A stretch of DNA of 64,000 bases, taken from NCBI GenBank assembly GCA_036752825.1, contig DAIORV010000005.1:1-64000 (forward strand). Direction: 5' to 3'. The position numbers and the translations under genes are program-made. Below are positions 1 to 8,087 of the stretch, piece by piece; the first letter of the stretch is position 1, and the number at the start of each line of letters is the position of its first letter. Origin of the DNA: UBA5177 sp002413265. Its GTDB lineage: Bacteria > Chloroflexota > UBA5177. The notes under the pieces are model-generated. The model was not told the origin of the DNA and ran no database searches. It saw nothing but the letters and a program-made list of their open reading frames with translations.

Positions 1-580
1 CCAGCGTGATCACGGGCCGGCCGGAAAAATCGACGCCTCCCGTCTCCCAGATGCATGCTTCTGCCGCGAGCAATTCATGGTGCTCTTCCACGAACTCCGG
101 AATGTGCGGGCTACTGATCTCCTCTCCACCCTCGATCATGAACTTCACCGTGCACGGCAGGTCCCCGAGCACCTCGCGCACCGCATCGAGAGCCGCCAGA
201 CGGCTGATGATGTGACCTTTGTCGTCCGCGATGCCCCGGCCGACCAGCTTGCCATCGACCCGGGTGACCTCAAAAGGTGGAGAGTTCCAGAGATCGAGCG
301 GGTCGGCCGGCTGCACGTCGTAATGGTTGTACAGCACCAACGAGCCGGGCCCGCCTCCCTTCCACTCGCCGTAAACCACGGGATACGACGGTGTCTCGAT
401 GAGTCTGGAGGAGAGGTCGTGCCGGCGCAGCAGATCCGCCACCAGCTCGGCTGCCGCATCCATCCCCACGCCTTGCGACGAAATGCTCGGCTGCCCCACC
501 AGCTCCGAGAGCTCCGACAGCGACCTCTCTAGGTTCCGGTCTATGGCCTTCATGAGTTGGGTGCGAAGCTCGCCGTCCAT
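1..580 (-). CDS. M20 family metallopeptidase, 3' part outside window
   Basis: The first 193 residues of a zinc-dependent dipeptidase or deacylase of the M20 (ArgE/DapE/carnosinase) family; the C-terminal half lies beyond base 1. The N-terminal catalytic half shows the family metal-ligand signatures in order: HYDVQP near residues 86-91, GRGIADDKG near 114-122 and IEGGEEIS near 149-156. The ATG at 578-580 is preceded by a strong GAGGAGG-type ribosome site, which fixes the start. The order and spacing of motifs fit the cytosolic dipeptidase branch of M20, and no signal peptide is seen. The exact substrate cannot be told. The gene is transcribed divergently from the secreted-protein operon that begins at 811. 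Confidence 0.9.
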   Translation of the reverse strand, partial: MDGELRTQLMKAIDRNLERSLSELSELVGQPSISSQGVGMDAAAELVADLLRRHDLSSRLIETPSYPVVYGEWKGGGPGSLVLYNHYDVQPADPLDLWNSPPFEVTRVDGKLVGRGIADDKGHIISRLAALDAVREVLGDLPCTVKFMIEGGEEISSPHIPEFVEEHHELLAAEACIWETGGVDFSGRPVITL

Positions 581-810
581 ACCTTTCCTCCTCAGTCAAA
601 TCTACTGCCTTCGTCTGCCCCGGATGACCTTTGCCGCCGGTGGACTGCGTTGCCCATGTCTCTTACCACGACATATAGGACGAGGGAAACGGAAAAATCG
701 GGCCTCGGTCCGATGGCCCACCGCGGCGTCCTGCCTCATGCTCTTCCTGACATAGTTCAGTCGCTGGATAAATCAGACGTTTCACACGTCCATTCAGGAA
801 GGAACATTCA
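581..810. other. intergenic region between divergent genes
   Basis: This 230-base gap separates the M20 peptidase (minus) from the secreted-protein operon (plus), so it must carry promoters for both. I see no confident -35/-10 pair, operator or RNA. The last 20 bases contain the strong ribosome site ATTCAGGAAGGAA (792-804), which recurs before the next gene. Confidence 0.5.
792..804 (+). promoter_or_regulatory. ribosome site repeat, copy 1
   Basis: The 13-mer ATTCAGGAAGGAA precedes the ATG at 811 and recurs exactly at 1353-1365 before the second gene of the operon. It contains AGGAAGG, a good Shine-Dalgarno sequence. Confidence 0.7.
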
Positions 811-1341
811 ATGAAGAAGGTACAGATTTTCGCCGTCCTACTCATGCTGGCGGGGGCCGGCTTCCTTAATGCGGCAGCGTCCGCGAATGCTGCGGGAAGC
901 AGCAAGGTGGTCAGCTTCAAGGGCCATTACTCGGGAACCGCCTCATTGCTGATCAGCGGCAGCTCCATCAAGATCATGTCCGTGACGGGCAGCGGTTCTG
1001 CCTCGCTCATCGGGGCCGGATCACTCTCCGGCACTGGCAACGCGACCGGATCAGACAACCTGTGCGTCCCCTTCAAGGGCAAAGCGTCCATCAAAGGGGC
1101 CTCGGGATCGATCAAGTTTTCCGTAAACGCTGCCAAGTCAACCGGTTGCAGTAGCGGTCAGAGTGGTCCCGTCACGGTCACCGTCAAGGGAAGCGCCAAG
1201 GTGACTGCCGGTACCGGTAAGGCCAAAGGCGCCAAGGGCACGCTCAAATTCAAGGGCACGCTCAAGCTCGACGATACCTCGGGCTTCCAGAGCGGCTCGT
1301 TTTCCGGCAGCCTCAGTGGCAAGCTAACCCTCGTCAAATAG
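811..1341 (+). CDS. secreted Gly/Ser-rich protein of unknown function
   Basis: A 176-residue protein that I do not recognise. It opens with a clear Sec signal peptide: two lysines, a hydrophobic core (residues 5-20) and an Ala-rich cleavage region near residue 28. The mature part is rich in Gly, Ser, Thr, Lys and Ala and alternates small and beta-branched residues (for example FKGHYSGTASL, LKFKGTLKL). This suggests a small all-beta domain with short repeats. Two cysteines (85 and 113) could form a disulfide outside the cell. It is the first gene of a three-gene operon of exported proteins, 29 bases before the next gene. Start chosen by the AGGAAGG ribosome site 6-7 bases upstream. Confidence 0.75.
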   Translation: MKKVQIFAVLLMLAGAGFLNAAASANAAGSSKVVSFKGHYSGTASLLISGSSIKIMSVTGSGSASLIGAGSLSGTGNATGSDNLCVPFKGKASIKGASGSIKFSVNAAKSTGCSSGQSGPVTVTVKGSAKVTAGTGKAKGAKGTLKFKGTLKLDDTSGFQSGSFSGSLSGKLTLVK

Positions 1342-1352
1342 CCGACACGAAA

Positions 1353-1365
1353 ATTCAGGAAGGAA
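1353..1365 (+). promoter_or_regulatory. ribosome site repeat, copy 2
   Basis: Exact second copy of the 13-mer at 792-804, just upstream of the ATG at 1371. The identical leader suggests tuned, similar translation rates or local duplication. Confidence 0.7.
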
Positions 1366-1370
1366 ATCCC

Positions 1371-1925
1371 ATGAAGAGATTGATCGCACTCATCGCGGTG
1401 AGCGGCACGCTCGGCCTCGCACTTGTGACCGGGGCGCATGCCAGCCCCGCCCACCAGACGACTACACCAACCCCCGTTCCGGGTCCACCGATCCAGGGCA
1501 ACAAGGTCAACCTACTCCTCTACGTGGACACAGTGACCGGCCCCATCGGCGGCGTCTCCTCCGTCTGTGCTCAGCAGAATCTGTTCAAGCACGGACAGAT
1601 GGTGGTCTTCCGCATGTGGGGGAACAACGTCAAGGCCGCCGGAGCGGCACTGACGGCCAAAAACGTCAAGTCGGCAGTCGTCAACATCCCAGGCCTCAAC
1701 CCAATCACGCTGAAGTACACGTCGCACAGCGGCAATGGTCTCCCGAAGGCTGTGTCCTACTGGGAGGCGCCCTGGGCGATTCCGGCTACCTATCCGATCG
1801 GCGTTGTGGACTTCACGGTCGTGGTCAAGACCAAGGCCAATAAGAAGGCCCACCTGAAGTCGTACACGGGATCCTTTTCCCAGCAGTATCTCTCGCCGTC
1901 CTCGAGGCTGTCGGTCACCCCCTAA
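1371..1925 (+). CDS. secreted protein of unknown function
   Basis: A 184-residue exported protein, not recognised. Residues 1-24 form a signal peptide ending in AHA, followed by a Thr/Pro-rich linker (residues 29-40). The remaining ~145 residues look like one beta-sandwich domain with a single cysteine near residue 66 and aromatic motifs such as FRMWGNN and SYWEAPW. It lies between two other secreted proteins and is probably cotranscribed with both (29 bases after the first, 10 bases before the third). It lacks transmembrane segments after the signal peptide and lacks an LPXTG-like anchor, so free secretion or non-covalent surface association is likely. Function cannot be inferred from sequence alone. 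Confidence 0.75.
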   Translation: MKRLIALIAVSGTLGLALVTGAHASPAHQTTTPTPVPGPPIQGNKVNLLLYVDTVTGPIGGVSSVCAQQNLFKHGQMVVFRMWGNNVKAAGAALTAKNVKSAVVNIPGLNPITLKYTSHSGNGLPKAVSYWEAPWAIPATYPIGVVDFTVVVKTKANKKAHLKSYTGSFSQQYLSPSSRLSVTP

Positions 1926-1935
1926 GGGAGTTACC

Positions 1936-3492
1936 ATGAACCTCGCACGACGCGCGCTCATCTGTCTCCTCGCCGCGACCTTCGCCTGGCCGGTCATGCC
2001 CGCCAGTGCGGACAGCAGCTTCATCGCAATCCCGACCCCGGCGATTCCCGGAGCTGCTCAGCTTCCCGGACCGGTCGCCGACGCCGCCACGCCCAGCGAT
2101 CACATGGGCATCCTGAACGTGAGCCCCATCAAGGGCATCCCTGGCACGCCCGTGACGATCTCCGGCTCCGGCCTGCCGGCTAAGACCGCGATCGTCCTCA
2201 CCTGGTCGACCGCGAATGTTACCTGGGTCGTGGACCCGCAGCCGGAGACGGTGGACTACCACGGGCGGTCGGTCACGCATCTGGCTGTCGTCCTGAACCG
2301 GCTGACGACCGACGGATCCGGCGCCTTCCACGTGTCGCTGCGGGCGCCGGTCGACTTCGGCGGCCTGCACGACCTCTACGCGGTGGTTGGCCACACACAG
2401 GTCGCCCACGGCGGCTTCCTGATTCAGCGCTCGTTCTCCATCAATCCCACGAGCGGCCCGATTGGGACACCGATCACCATCACCTACCGCGGCATTGGCT
2501 CGTCCCTCTACGAGGGGGGCGGCGCCCTGCTCTACGACAACCACTACGTCGGGGCCCTCACCGCGAACTGGACCCGCGGCACGGCGCAAGTCGTGATCCG
2601 CGCAGCCGGCCAGGTGGGCAACCACGTAGTCGGCGTCGAGGATGCCATCACGTACCCCTACCTCAACATCCAGCAGACCACCATCCCCTGGGCGCACGGC
2701 TTTAGCCGCACCTTCCGCGTGACGCGCGACGCCGGCCGTCCGGTCGCGCGCCTCGATTGGCCCGCCCAGGTGACCCCGACCCTCGACCAGCGCACCACAC
2801 TGGAGGAGTTCGGGCAGGTACCTGATGGATCGGTGCGCCTGCAGCTCAGCGCGACAGCGGTCCCAGTCAACCACAGCATTACCGTGAGGGCCTCGGGGCT
2901 CACCTCCAGTGCACGGGTGTCCCTAGTGTGGTCCACGGTGGTGGGCAGCCGGATCAACTGCACGAGCATCTGCTGGACTACGGTCTCACAGCCGCTGGGC
3001 GAGGCCACGCCGACGAACGGTGTGGTCGCGACGACGGTTACATCGCCGGATGGATTAGGCGGCTGGCACGCTGTGCAGATGCTCCAGGCCGGTAAGCTCG
3101 TCGCCGAACAGCCGATCTTCCTCAAGGAGAACATCGTGGGAAGCGGCGTCTCCGCTCTCACCGTCAAGGAAGGGCAGCTCTTCACGGTGCACCTGAAGGG
3201 GATCGGCTGGACCCAACTCGACAACACCCGGGGCGTTACTTACGACAACAGCTACATCGGCTACGGCTGCGGCTTCTCGAGCAACGGGGACATGCAGCTC
3301 GAGCTTCGCGCCACCGGCGGTGCGGGGACACATCTCATCGACATATACCCGGTGCTGTTCACCGAGACGCCGTCCTTTGCCAACACGCCGTACGGTATGG
3401 CGCCGATGCTGACCTACGCTCGCGATCTGCCAGGACTGGCGATGGGCTACCAGCTGCCGGCAGCGCGGCTGGCGATTACCGTCGTGAAGTAA
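1936..3492 (+). CDS. secreted protein with internally duplicated Ig-like module
   Basis: A 518-residue exported protein with a signal peptide ending near ASA (residue 25). The rest is made of beta-rich segments resembling IPT/TIG Ig-like domains, such as GTPVTISGSGLPAKTAIVL. The whole module is present twice: residues ~58-245 match ~305-480 in order (GTPVTISGSGL/NHSITVRASGL, GGLHDLYAVV/GGWHAVQMLQ, ITYRGIG/VHLKGIG, YDNHYVG/YDNSYIG). No catalytic motif or cell-wall anchor is seen, so an adhesive or structural surface role is a guess. It is the third gene of the operon, with ribosome site GGGAG before the ATG. Its last 17 bases overlap the convergent MMPL gene. Confidence 0.8.
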   Translation: MNLARRALICLLAATFAWPVMPASADSSFIAIPTPAIPGAAQLPGPVADAATPSDHMGILNVSPIKGIPGTPVTISGSGLPAKTAIVLTWSTANVTWVVDPQPETVDYHGRSVTHLAVVLNRLTTDGSGAFHVSLRAPVDFGGLHDLYAVVGHTQVAHGGFLIQRSFSINPTSGPIGTPITITYRGIGSSLYEGGGALLYDNHYVGALTANWTRGTAQVVIRAAGQVGNHVVGVEDAITYPYLNIQQTTIPWAHGFSRTFRVTRDAGRPVARLDWPAQVTPTLDQRTTLEEFGQVPDGSVRLQLSATAVPVNHSITVRASGLTSSARVSLVWSTVVGSRINCTSICWTTVSQPLGEATPTNGVVATTVTSPDGLGGWHAVQMLQAGKLVAEQPIFLKENIVGSGVSALTVKEGQLFTVHLKGIGWTQLDNTRGVTYDNSYIGYGCGFSSNGDMQLELRATGGAGTHLIDIYPVLFTETPSFANTPYGMAPMLTYARDLPGLAMGYQLPAARLAITVVK

Positions 3493-5689
3493 GTGCTGTC
3501 AGGCGCTCCACAGGCCTCCTCTTGCGATCTGCTAGAGGGGAGGCCTGAACGCCTGCTATCCGAGCGATCCCGGCCGGCAGCCACCAGCTCCAACGGTCGA
3601 GCAGCACGATCAGACTCGGCATGAGCATCAGGCGTACGACGGTCGCGTCGAGAAGCACCCCCAGCACCAGCCCGGCGCCGAATTCTTGAAGCCCCGCCAC
3701 CCTCCCCGTCACGAAACCGGAGAAGCACACGACCATGATCACGGCGGCGGCGCTCACTATACGTCCCGTCCGCTCCAGGCCCTCGGCGATCGCAGCCGGG
3801 TGGTCTTGACTCCGGTCCCACGCCTCCCGCATTCGAGACACCAGGAAGACCTGGTAGTCCATGGAAAGGCCGAAGAGTGTGGCGAAAAGAAGGACCGGGA
3901 CCCAGCCTTCGATCTGTGGAGTCTGGTAGAGCCCCAGTAGTCTTGCTCCGGCGCCGAACCGGAATGTCACGACGAGCAGGCCGTAGGCCGCGGAGACGGA
4001 TACCACGTCGAGGGCCAAAGCTACCAGGGGCAAGAGCAACGAACGGAATGCGTGCAGCAGCACGACGTACGCGAGGAGTAGGGCTGCCGCGACGATCCAC
4101 GGAAAGGCTCCGTACACTCGACTGAGGAAGTCTTCCCCTTCGGCCGGCACGCCGCCGACCGACGTGCGAACGTCCCGGGGGAATTTAGCTGCGGGCACGT
4201 AATCTTGTCGCACCCGCTGTACGAGCCGCAGGGTCGCTTCGTCGCCGAATGAATGTCGCCCAATCGCCAGCATACGTCGGTAGCGGCCCGAGTCATCTAT
4301 GTACGGTTGGCGAGAGCCAATGGCGACGACAAAGACCTCGGGATCTCGTAAGAGGGTCGTTGCAAGTCGAAGTGTCGCGGCGGACAGAGTACCGGAGCGA
4401 GCCTTGTCTCGAAAGCCGCTGTCGAGGACAATCTCGATCGGAGTAATCGTGCCCGATCCCACGCGTTCGCGCAATAGGGTCAATCCTTTGCCCGACTCGG
4501 TGAATCTCGGAATCGTGTCGAGCGACCCTGGGGTCAGCTGGAGCCACAAAACGGGCGCTCCCATGACTACGAGCACGGCCGCCGAAGCACACAATACCGC
4601 AACCGGGCGTTGAATTACCGTCCGCGCCAGCCGCCGCCAAATCTGCCGCGGCCGCGCACTCCCGCCGCTGGCCACGACACGCTTGCCAAGCAGGGTCTGT
4701 CGTCCGAACAGCGACAGCAGTGCAGGCTGCACGGTGAGCGCCGCGACCGTCGAAACAGCCGGGACGATCACCCCTGCAGTTCCCAGAGAGCGGATGAAAG
4801 GAACCGGGATCAAGAGAACGGTGCAGAGTCCTACGGCAACCGCCAGCCCCGAGAAAAGGACCGAGCGGCCGGCGGTTGCCATCGTTCGGACGATGGCGTC
4901 GTCGATCCGCACGTCCTGGTTGCCGGCTTCCTCTCGGAACCGCTGTACGCACAGCAGCGAGTAGTCGATGGCCAGGCCGAGACCCATGAGCTCGACGAGG
5001 TTCGGAACGTAGGACACCATCGTAACCACGTGCGCCACCAGGTAGACAACGCCCAATGCGGCCGTTATCGTGCTGGCCGCGAACACCAGAGGCAGCAGGA
5101 ACACTGCTCGCAGGCCCAGCACTAACGCGAGTAGGAGCAGTGCGACCGGCACGGCGACAAGCTCGCCCTTGCGGAGGTCGGCCGCCAGGATGGGATCGAG
5201 ATCGTGCTGAATGGCCGGCGGCCCCGTAACGTAAGCGGCGGGATGTGCCGTTCGCGCCAATGCCTTCCGCAAAGGGTCGGTGTATGTCTCCGCCCGCTGG
5301 AGATCCAGCCCTGTCACGATGTCGCCATAGGCAAGACCGTCCTGTACGGTCACCGTCGTTGCGCGAGACCCCGGCACATCCTTGGCGGCAGCGGCCAGAC
5401 GTCGTGCAAGCAGTTGTTTGGCCTTGGCCGCAGTTCCGCCGGCCAGCGCCACGACCGTAAAGGTTCCCTCCGGGTTCTCCCCAAAGTGGAGGGCGAGCGT
5501 GGAATTTGCCTGTTCAGAGCTCGTTCCCGGCACTGTCAAACTGTTGGAGAGAAGGCCAGGCAGTTGCGTGGCCGAGATCCCGCCTAGGACAGCCACCGCC
5601 AGCCAGCAGGCGAGCACCAAAAAACGGAAACGGAGGACCGTGCGAGTCCAAGCCTCCAGCATCTTCGTACCCCCATGTGCCTTGATCAT
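3476..5689 (-). CDS. MMPL/RND-family transporter
   Basis: An inner-membrane proton-driven transporter of the MmpL/YdfJ type, 737 residues. It has the RND layout: TM1 near residues 18-36, a long extracytoplasmic loop, five TM segments, then a second loop and five more TM segments. Each half carries the Asp-Tyr pair of the family: GLAIDYSLL (about 242-243) and LFGLSMDYQVF (about 611-612). In mycobacterial MmpL proteins these residues relay protons. Substrates of this family are often lipids or drugs; nothing here identifies one. Possible starts are ATG at 5698, 5689 or 5662; 5689 is chosen for its GGGGAG spacing. It is divergent from the small gene at 5745 and convergent with the secreted-protein operon. 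Confidence 0.9.
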   Translation of the reverse strand: MIKAHGGTKMLEAWTRTVLRFRFLVLACWLAVAVLGGISATQLPGLLSNSLTVPGTSSEQANSTLALHFGENPEGTFTVVALAGGTAAKAKQLLARRLAAAAKDVPGSRATTVTVQDGLAYGDIVTGLDLQRAETYTDPLRKALARTAHPAAYVTGPPAIQHDLDPILAADLRKGELVAVPVALLLLALVLGLRAVFLLPLVFAASTITAALGVVYLVAHVVTMVSYVPNLVELMGLGLAIDYSLLCVQRFREEAGNQDVRIDDAIVRTMATAGRSVLFSGLAVAVGLCTVLLIPVPFIRSLGTAGVIVPAVSTVAALTVQPALLSLFGRQTLLGKRVVASGGSARPRQIWRRLARTVIQRPVAVLCASAAVLVVMGAPVLWLQLTPGSLDTIPRFTESGKGLTLLRERVGSGTITPIEIVLDSGFRDKARSGTLSAATLRLATTLLRDPEVFVVAIGSRQPYIDDSGRYRRMLAIGRHSFGDEATLRLVQRVRQDYVPAAKFPRDVRTSVGGVPAEGEDFLSRVYGAFPWIVAAALLLAYVVLLHAFRSLLLPLVALALDVVSVSAAYGLLVVTFRFGAGARLLGLYQTPQIEGWVPVLLFATLFGLSMDYQVFLVSRMREAWDRSQDHPAAIAEGLERTGRIVSAAAVIMVVCFSGFVTGRVAGLQEFGAGLVLGVLLDATVVRLMLMPSLIVLLDRWSWWLPAGIARIAGVQASPLADRKRRPVERLTALTSRR

Positions 5690-5703
5690 GCTCTGCATCT
5701 CCC

Positions 5704-5741
5704 CTGCTACCATAGGCATCATCCGAGACGAGGGGTAGCAG
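5704..5741. promoter_or_regulatory. inverted repeat in divergent start region
   Basis: CTGCTACC (5704-5711) and its reverse complement GGTAGCAG (5734-5741) are separated by 22 bases in the 55-base gap between divergent genes. The position would suit an operator for both, but the right arm also overlaps the ribosome-site area of the plus-strand gene, so chance is possible. Confidence 0.3.
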
Positions 5742-5744
5742 TCC

Positions 5745-6134
5745 ATGGAGCAGGACGGAATGCAGTTCGAGCTTCTGGCAGCCTCGCTCCGTGCCGATTC
5801 CACGGATCTGGCTGCTTTTACGGAAGCCCTGGCCGCCAAGCTGGAAGGGGCGCTGCCCGGACAGACCGAGTTGCAGCGCAAGGGCGGCGGGCTCTTTGGA
5901 GGGCCTAAGCGAGTCTCGAAGATAGGCGTTCAGCTCGGCGACTGCCGGTATGAGCTGCGCGTCGAAAAGCAGGGCATTGAATGTGCGCGCGGCAAATCGG
6001 TGCGTGGCATTGTTCTCAAAACCGATCAGCTGACCCTGGACGAATGGATCGACGCTCTTAGTCAGGAGCTGACGGAGCAAGCCGGGAAAAACGAGCAGGC
6101 TCGGCTGGCGCTCGAGCGCCTCGTCGGCCCTTAG
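5745..6134 (+). CDS. conserved-looking cytoplasmic protein of unknown function
   Basis: A 129-residue soluble protein without signal peptide or membrane segment. It has an N-terminal helix-rich part (DLAAFTEALAAKLEGALPG), a Gly-rich turn with GGGLFGGPKR, a beta-rich middle (IGVQLGDCRYELRV) and a helical C-terminus (LDEWIDALSQELTEQA). I do not recognise the family. It starts 9 bases before the next gene and shares its operon, so it probably works with the YbjQ-like proteins downstream. A GAGGGG ribosome site lies 9 bases before the ATG. Confidence 0.7.
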   Translation: MEQDGMQFELLAASLRADSTDLAAFTEALAAKLEGALPGQTELQRKGGGLFGGPKRVSKIGVQLGDCRYELRVEKQGIECARGKSVRGIVLKTDQLTLDEWIDALSQELTEQAGKNEQARLALERLVGP

Positions 6135-6143
6135 GGAGAAACC

Positions 6144-7106
6144 ATGCCATTCGGATTCGGCAAATCCGCCGAAGAGAAACAGCAGGACGCTCTGAGAAAA
6201 GAGCAGCTGGCCGTCGAGGAACAGCGCCGCGCCACCAGCCTCGAGTCCTTGGCTCGTGGCGGCATTCCCGTCGAGGCCACAAAGCGCCTGCAGAATGCCC
6301 GGCTGCTCGATGGATCGTTCTTCACCTCAGACCTCTCCGTCAACGAATTTCTCCTGGCCCGACAAACCAAGCTGCGGCCCATCTCTCAGGTCATGGGTAG
6401 CTCCGCTTACCACGTGGGCTGGCGCTTTATCGATTGGTATACGCCCTCCGGCGAGCTTTCGGTCCCCACGACCGCCATCAATCACGCGCGATCTCTCGCG
6501 CTCGGGCGCATGGGGCAGGAAGCCTCATTATTGGGGGCGCACGTCGTGGCCGGGGTCCGGCCACAGCTCCAGCGCTACGAATGGTCGGCCGGCATGATCG
6601 AGTTCAGCTTCGTGGGCACCGCCATGCGCTTCGAGGGCATGGAGCCGGCGCCGCTGCCCGCGCTCACCAACCTTTCAGGCCAGGACGTGTGGAAGTTGTA
6701 CGCCTCCGGCCATTGGCCGCTTGGCGTCGTGGCCGGCAGCAGCGTTTACCACGCGGTCCCCAGCTGGAACCAGCGAATGTCGAGCTCGTGGGGAGGCTGG
6801 AACAACCAGGAGCTGACGGACTTCACTGCTGGCCTCTATGCTGCTCGACACCTCGCTACACGCCACCTTCATGAGGGCGGTCTGGAGCTTGGATGCAGCG
6901 GGATCGTCGGCATGAGCATCCAGCAGGAGGAGGAAGAGTACGAGGTGCGGGGCAGCAACGACAACGAGCGCACCGACATGATATTCACCTTCCACGCCAT
7001 GGGCACCGCGATAACCGAGCGTGCCCCCCAGCACACGATTCCGCCCATTCGACAGACGATCGACCTGCGCCGTGAAACCGCGGCCGTTGTTCGCACGTTG
7101 GCGTAG
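6144..7106 (+). CDS. protein with two YbjQ-like (UPF0145) domains
   Basis: A 320-residue cytosolic protein. Residues 1-50 form a charged helical leader (EEKQQDALRKEQLAVEEQRR). Two related domains follow, each opening with a DLSxxxx segment and containing a V(M/A)GSSxYH motif: SDLSVNEFLL with QVMGSSAYHVGW (near residues 56-95) and NLSGQDVWKLY with VVAGSSVYHAV (near 176-210). Each ends with a G(T)AxR or GTAI segment. This resembles the YbjQ/UPF0145 family, often called heavy-metal-binding, but I see no CxxC or His-rich metal site, so metal binding is unproven here. It is paralogous to the next gene, sharing the two-domain architecture and motif order. Confidence 0.7.
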   Translation: MPFGFGKSAEEKQQDALRKEQLAVEEQRRATSLESLARGGIPVEATKRLQNARLLDGSFFTSDLSVNEFLLARQTKLRPISQVMGSSAYHVGWRFIDWYTPSGELSVPTTAINHARSLALGRMGQEASLLGAHVVAGVRPQLQRYEWSAGMIEFSFVGTAMRFEGMEPAPLPALTNLSGQDVWKLYASGHWPLGVVAGSSVYHAVPSWNQRMSSSWGGWNNQELTDFTAGLYAARHLATRHLHEGGLELGCSGIVGMSIQQEEEEYEVRGSNDNERTDMIFTFHAMGTAITERAPQHTIPPIRQTIDLRRETAAVVRTLA

Positions 7107-7121
7107 CAATCCCGTGTAGCT

Positions 7122-7139
7122 GCACCCCTTTAGGGGTGC
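7122..7139. other. stem-loop between paralogous genes
   Basis: A perfect 7-bp stem GCACCCC/GGGGTGC with loop TTTA lies 15 bases after the stop of the first YbjQ-like gene. No T run follows, so it is not a canonical intrinsic terminator. It may slow transcription or protect mRNA 3' ends. Confidence 0.5.
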
Positions 7140-7235
7140 CCCCAACCAATCAGCCCCCGTAGCGCCTCCCAATGACCCAAATTCCCATGTAACCCGCCCG
7201 GTTTAGGGCATCCCGAGAGAGAGAGAGGAAAAACC

Positions 7236-8054
7236 ATGACCTACGATCCCGCATCCTTGGAAGGCGTCCCGACGCACGGGCGAGAGCGCATCGAGCGCAT
7301 GAAGGAGGCCGAAAAACGCGGCTTCTTCACCAGCGATCTATCCGTCAACGAATTCCTGCTCGTGAAGCAGGCGGGCTTTGATCCACTCGGTCTGGTCGTC
7401 GGCAGCTCGATCTATCACATCGGATATCAGCAGTCGAACTGGAGCCAGAACCAGGAGATGGAAGTTCTCACGCAGGCGATGTACCACGCCCGTGAGCTCG
7501 CCATGACTCGCATGGAGGAAGAGGCGGACCAGGTAGGCGCGGATGGCGTCGTCGGCGTGCGTCTCGAGGTGGGCCGCTATGAATGGGGTGAGCATCTCGC
7601 CGAGTTCATCGCCATCGGCACCGCCGTGAGGCACCGCGAAGGCAAGCTGCACAGAGCGCCCAACAACCGGCCGTTCACCAGCGACCTGTCGGGTCAAGAT
7701 TTCTGGACCCTCCTCTCGGCCGGCTATCGCCCAGTCGGATTGGTGATGGGTAACTGCGTCTATCACGTGGCCCATCAGGGTCTGCGCGGCATGTTCAAGC
7801 AGATGGGCCAGAACGTCGAGATGCCCAACTACACCCAGGCCCTGTACGATGCCCGAGAGCTGGCCATGGAACGCATGCAGGCCGAAGCCGAGGGTGTGCA
7901 AGCCGAGGGCATCGTCGGCGTCCAGCTCCAGGAACGCAGCCACGGCTGGGGCTCGCACGTCATCGAATTTTTCTCGGTTGGCACGGCAGTTGTGCCGACC
8001 ACCGAGGATCACCAGATTCCCACCCCATCATTGGTGCTCGGCCTGAACGACTAA
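7236..8054 (+). CDS. second protein with two YbjQ-like domains
   Basis: A 272-residue paralogue of the preceding gene, lacking its helical leader. Domain 1 has FFTSDLSVNEFLL and VVGSSIYHIGY (near residues 30-65); domain 2 has FTSDLSGQDFWTL and VMGNCVYHVAH (near 146-180). Each domain continues with a helix ending in ARELAM-R-M (YHARELAMTRM, YDARELAMERM) and a strand pair GV(V/Q)G(V)xL and (A/I)EF(I/F)xxGTAV. The 10-residue string TSDLSVNEFL is identical in both proteins, indicating gene duplication. A purine-rich GAGAGAGAGAGAGG tract at 7215-7228 serves as the ribosome site. Biochemical function is unknown. Confidence 0.7.
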   Translation: MTYDPASLEGVPTHGRERIERMKEAEKRGFFTSDLSVNEFLLVKQAGFDPLGLVVGSSIYHIGYQQSNWSQNQEMEVLTQAMYHARELAMTRMEEEADQVGADGVVGVRLEVGRYEWGEHLAEFIAIGTAVRHREGKLHRAPNNRPFTSDLSGQDFWTLLSAGYRPVGLVMGNCVYHVAHQGLRGMFKQMGQNVEMPNYTQALYDARELAMERMQAEAEGVQAEGIVGVQLQERSHGWGSHVIEFFSVGTAVVPTTEDHQIPTPSLVLGLND

Positions 8055-8087
8055 AACTCCGAGAGCGGCGCCCTGGCGGGAGGCTTC

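Noticed and set aside
1915..2874. 319-codon minus-strand frame
   Set aside because: It is antisense to the duplicated secreted protein, is Arg/Gly/Asp-rich and has no domain. GC-rich codon bias opens such shadow frames.
7215..7228. GA dinucleotide run as a microsatellite
   Set aside because: It sits at the ribosome-site position of the next gene and is too short to call a repeat locus.
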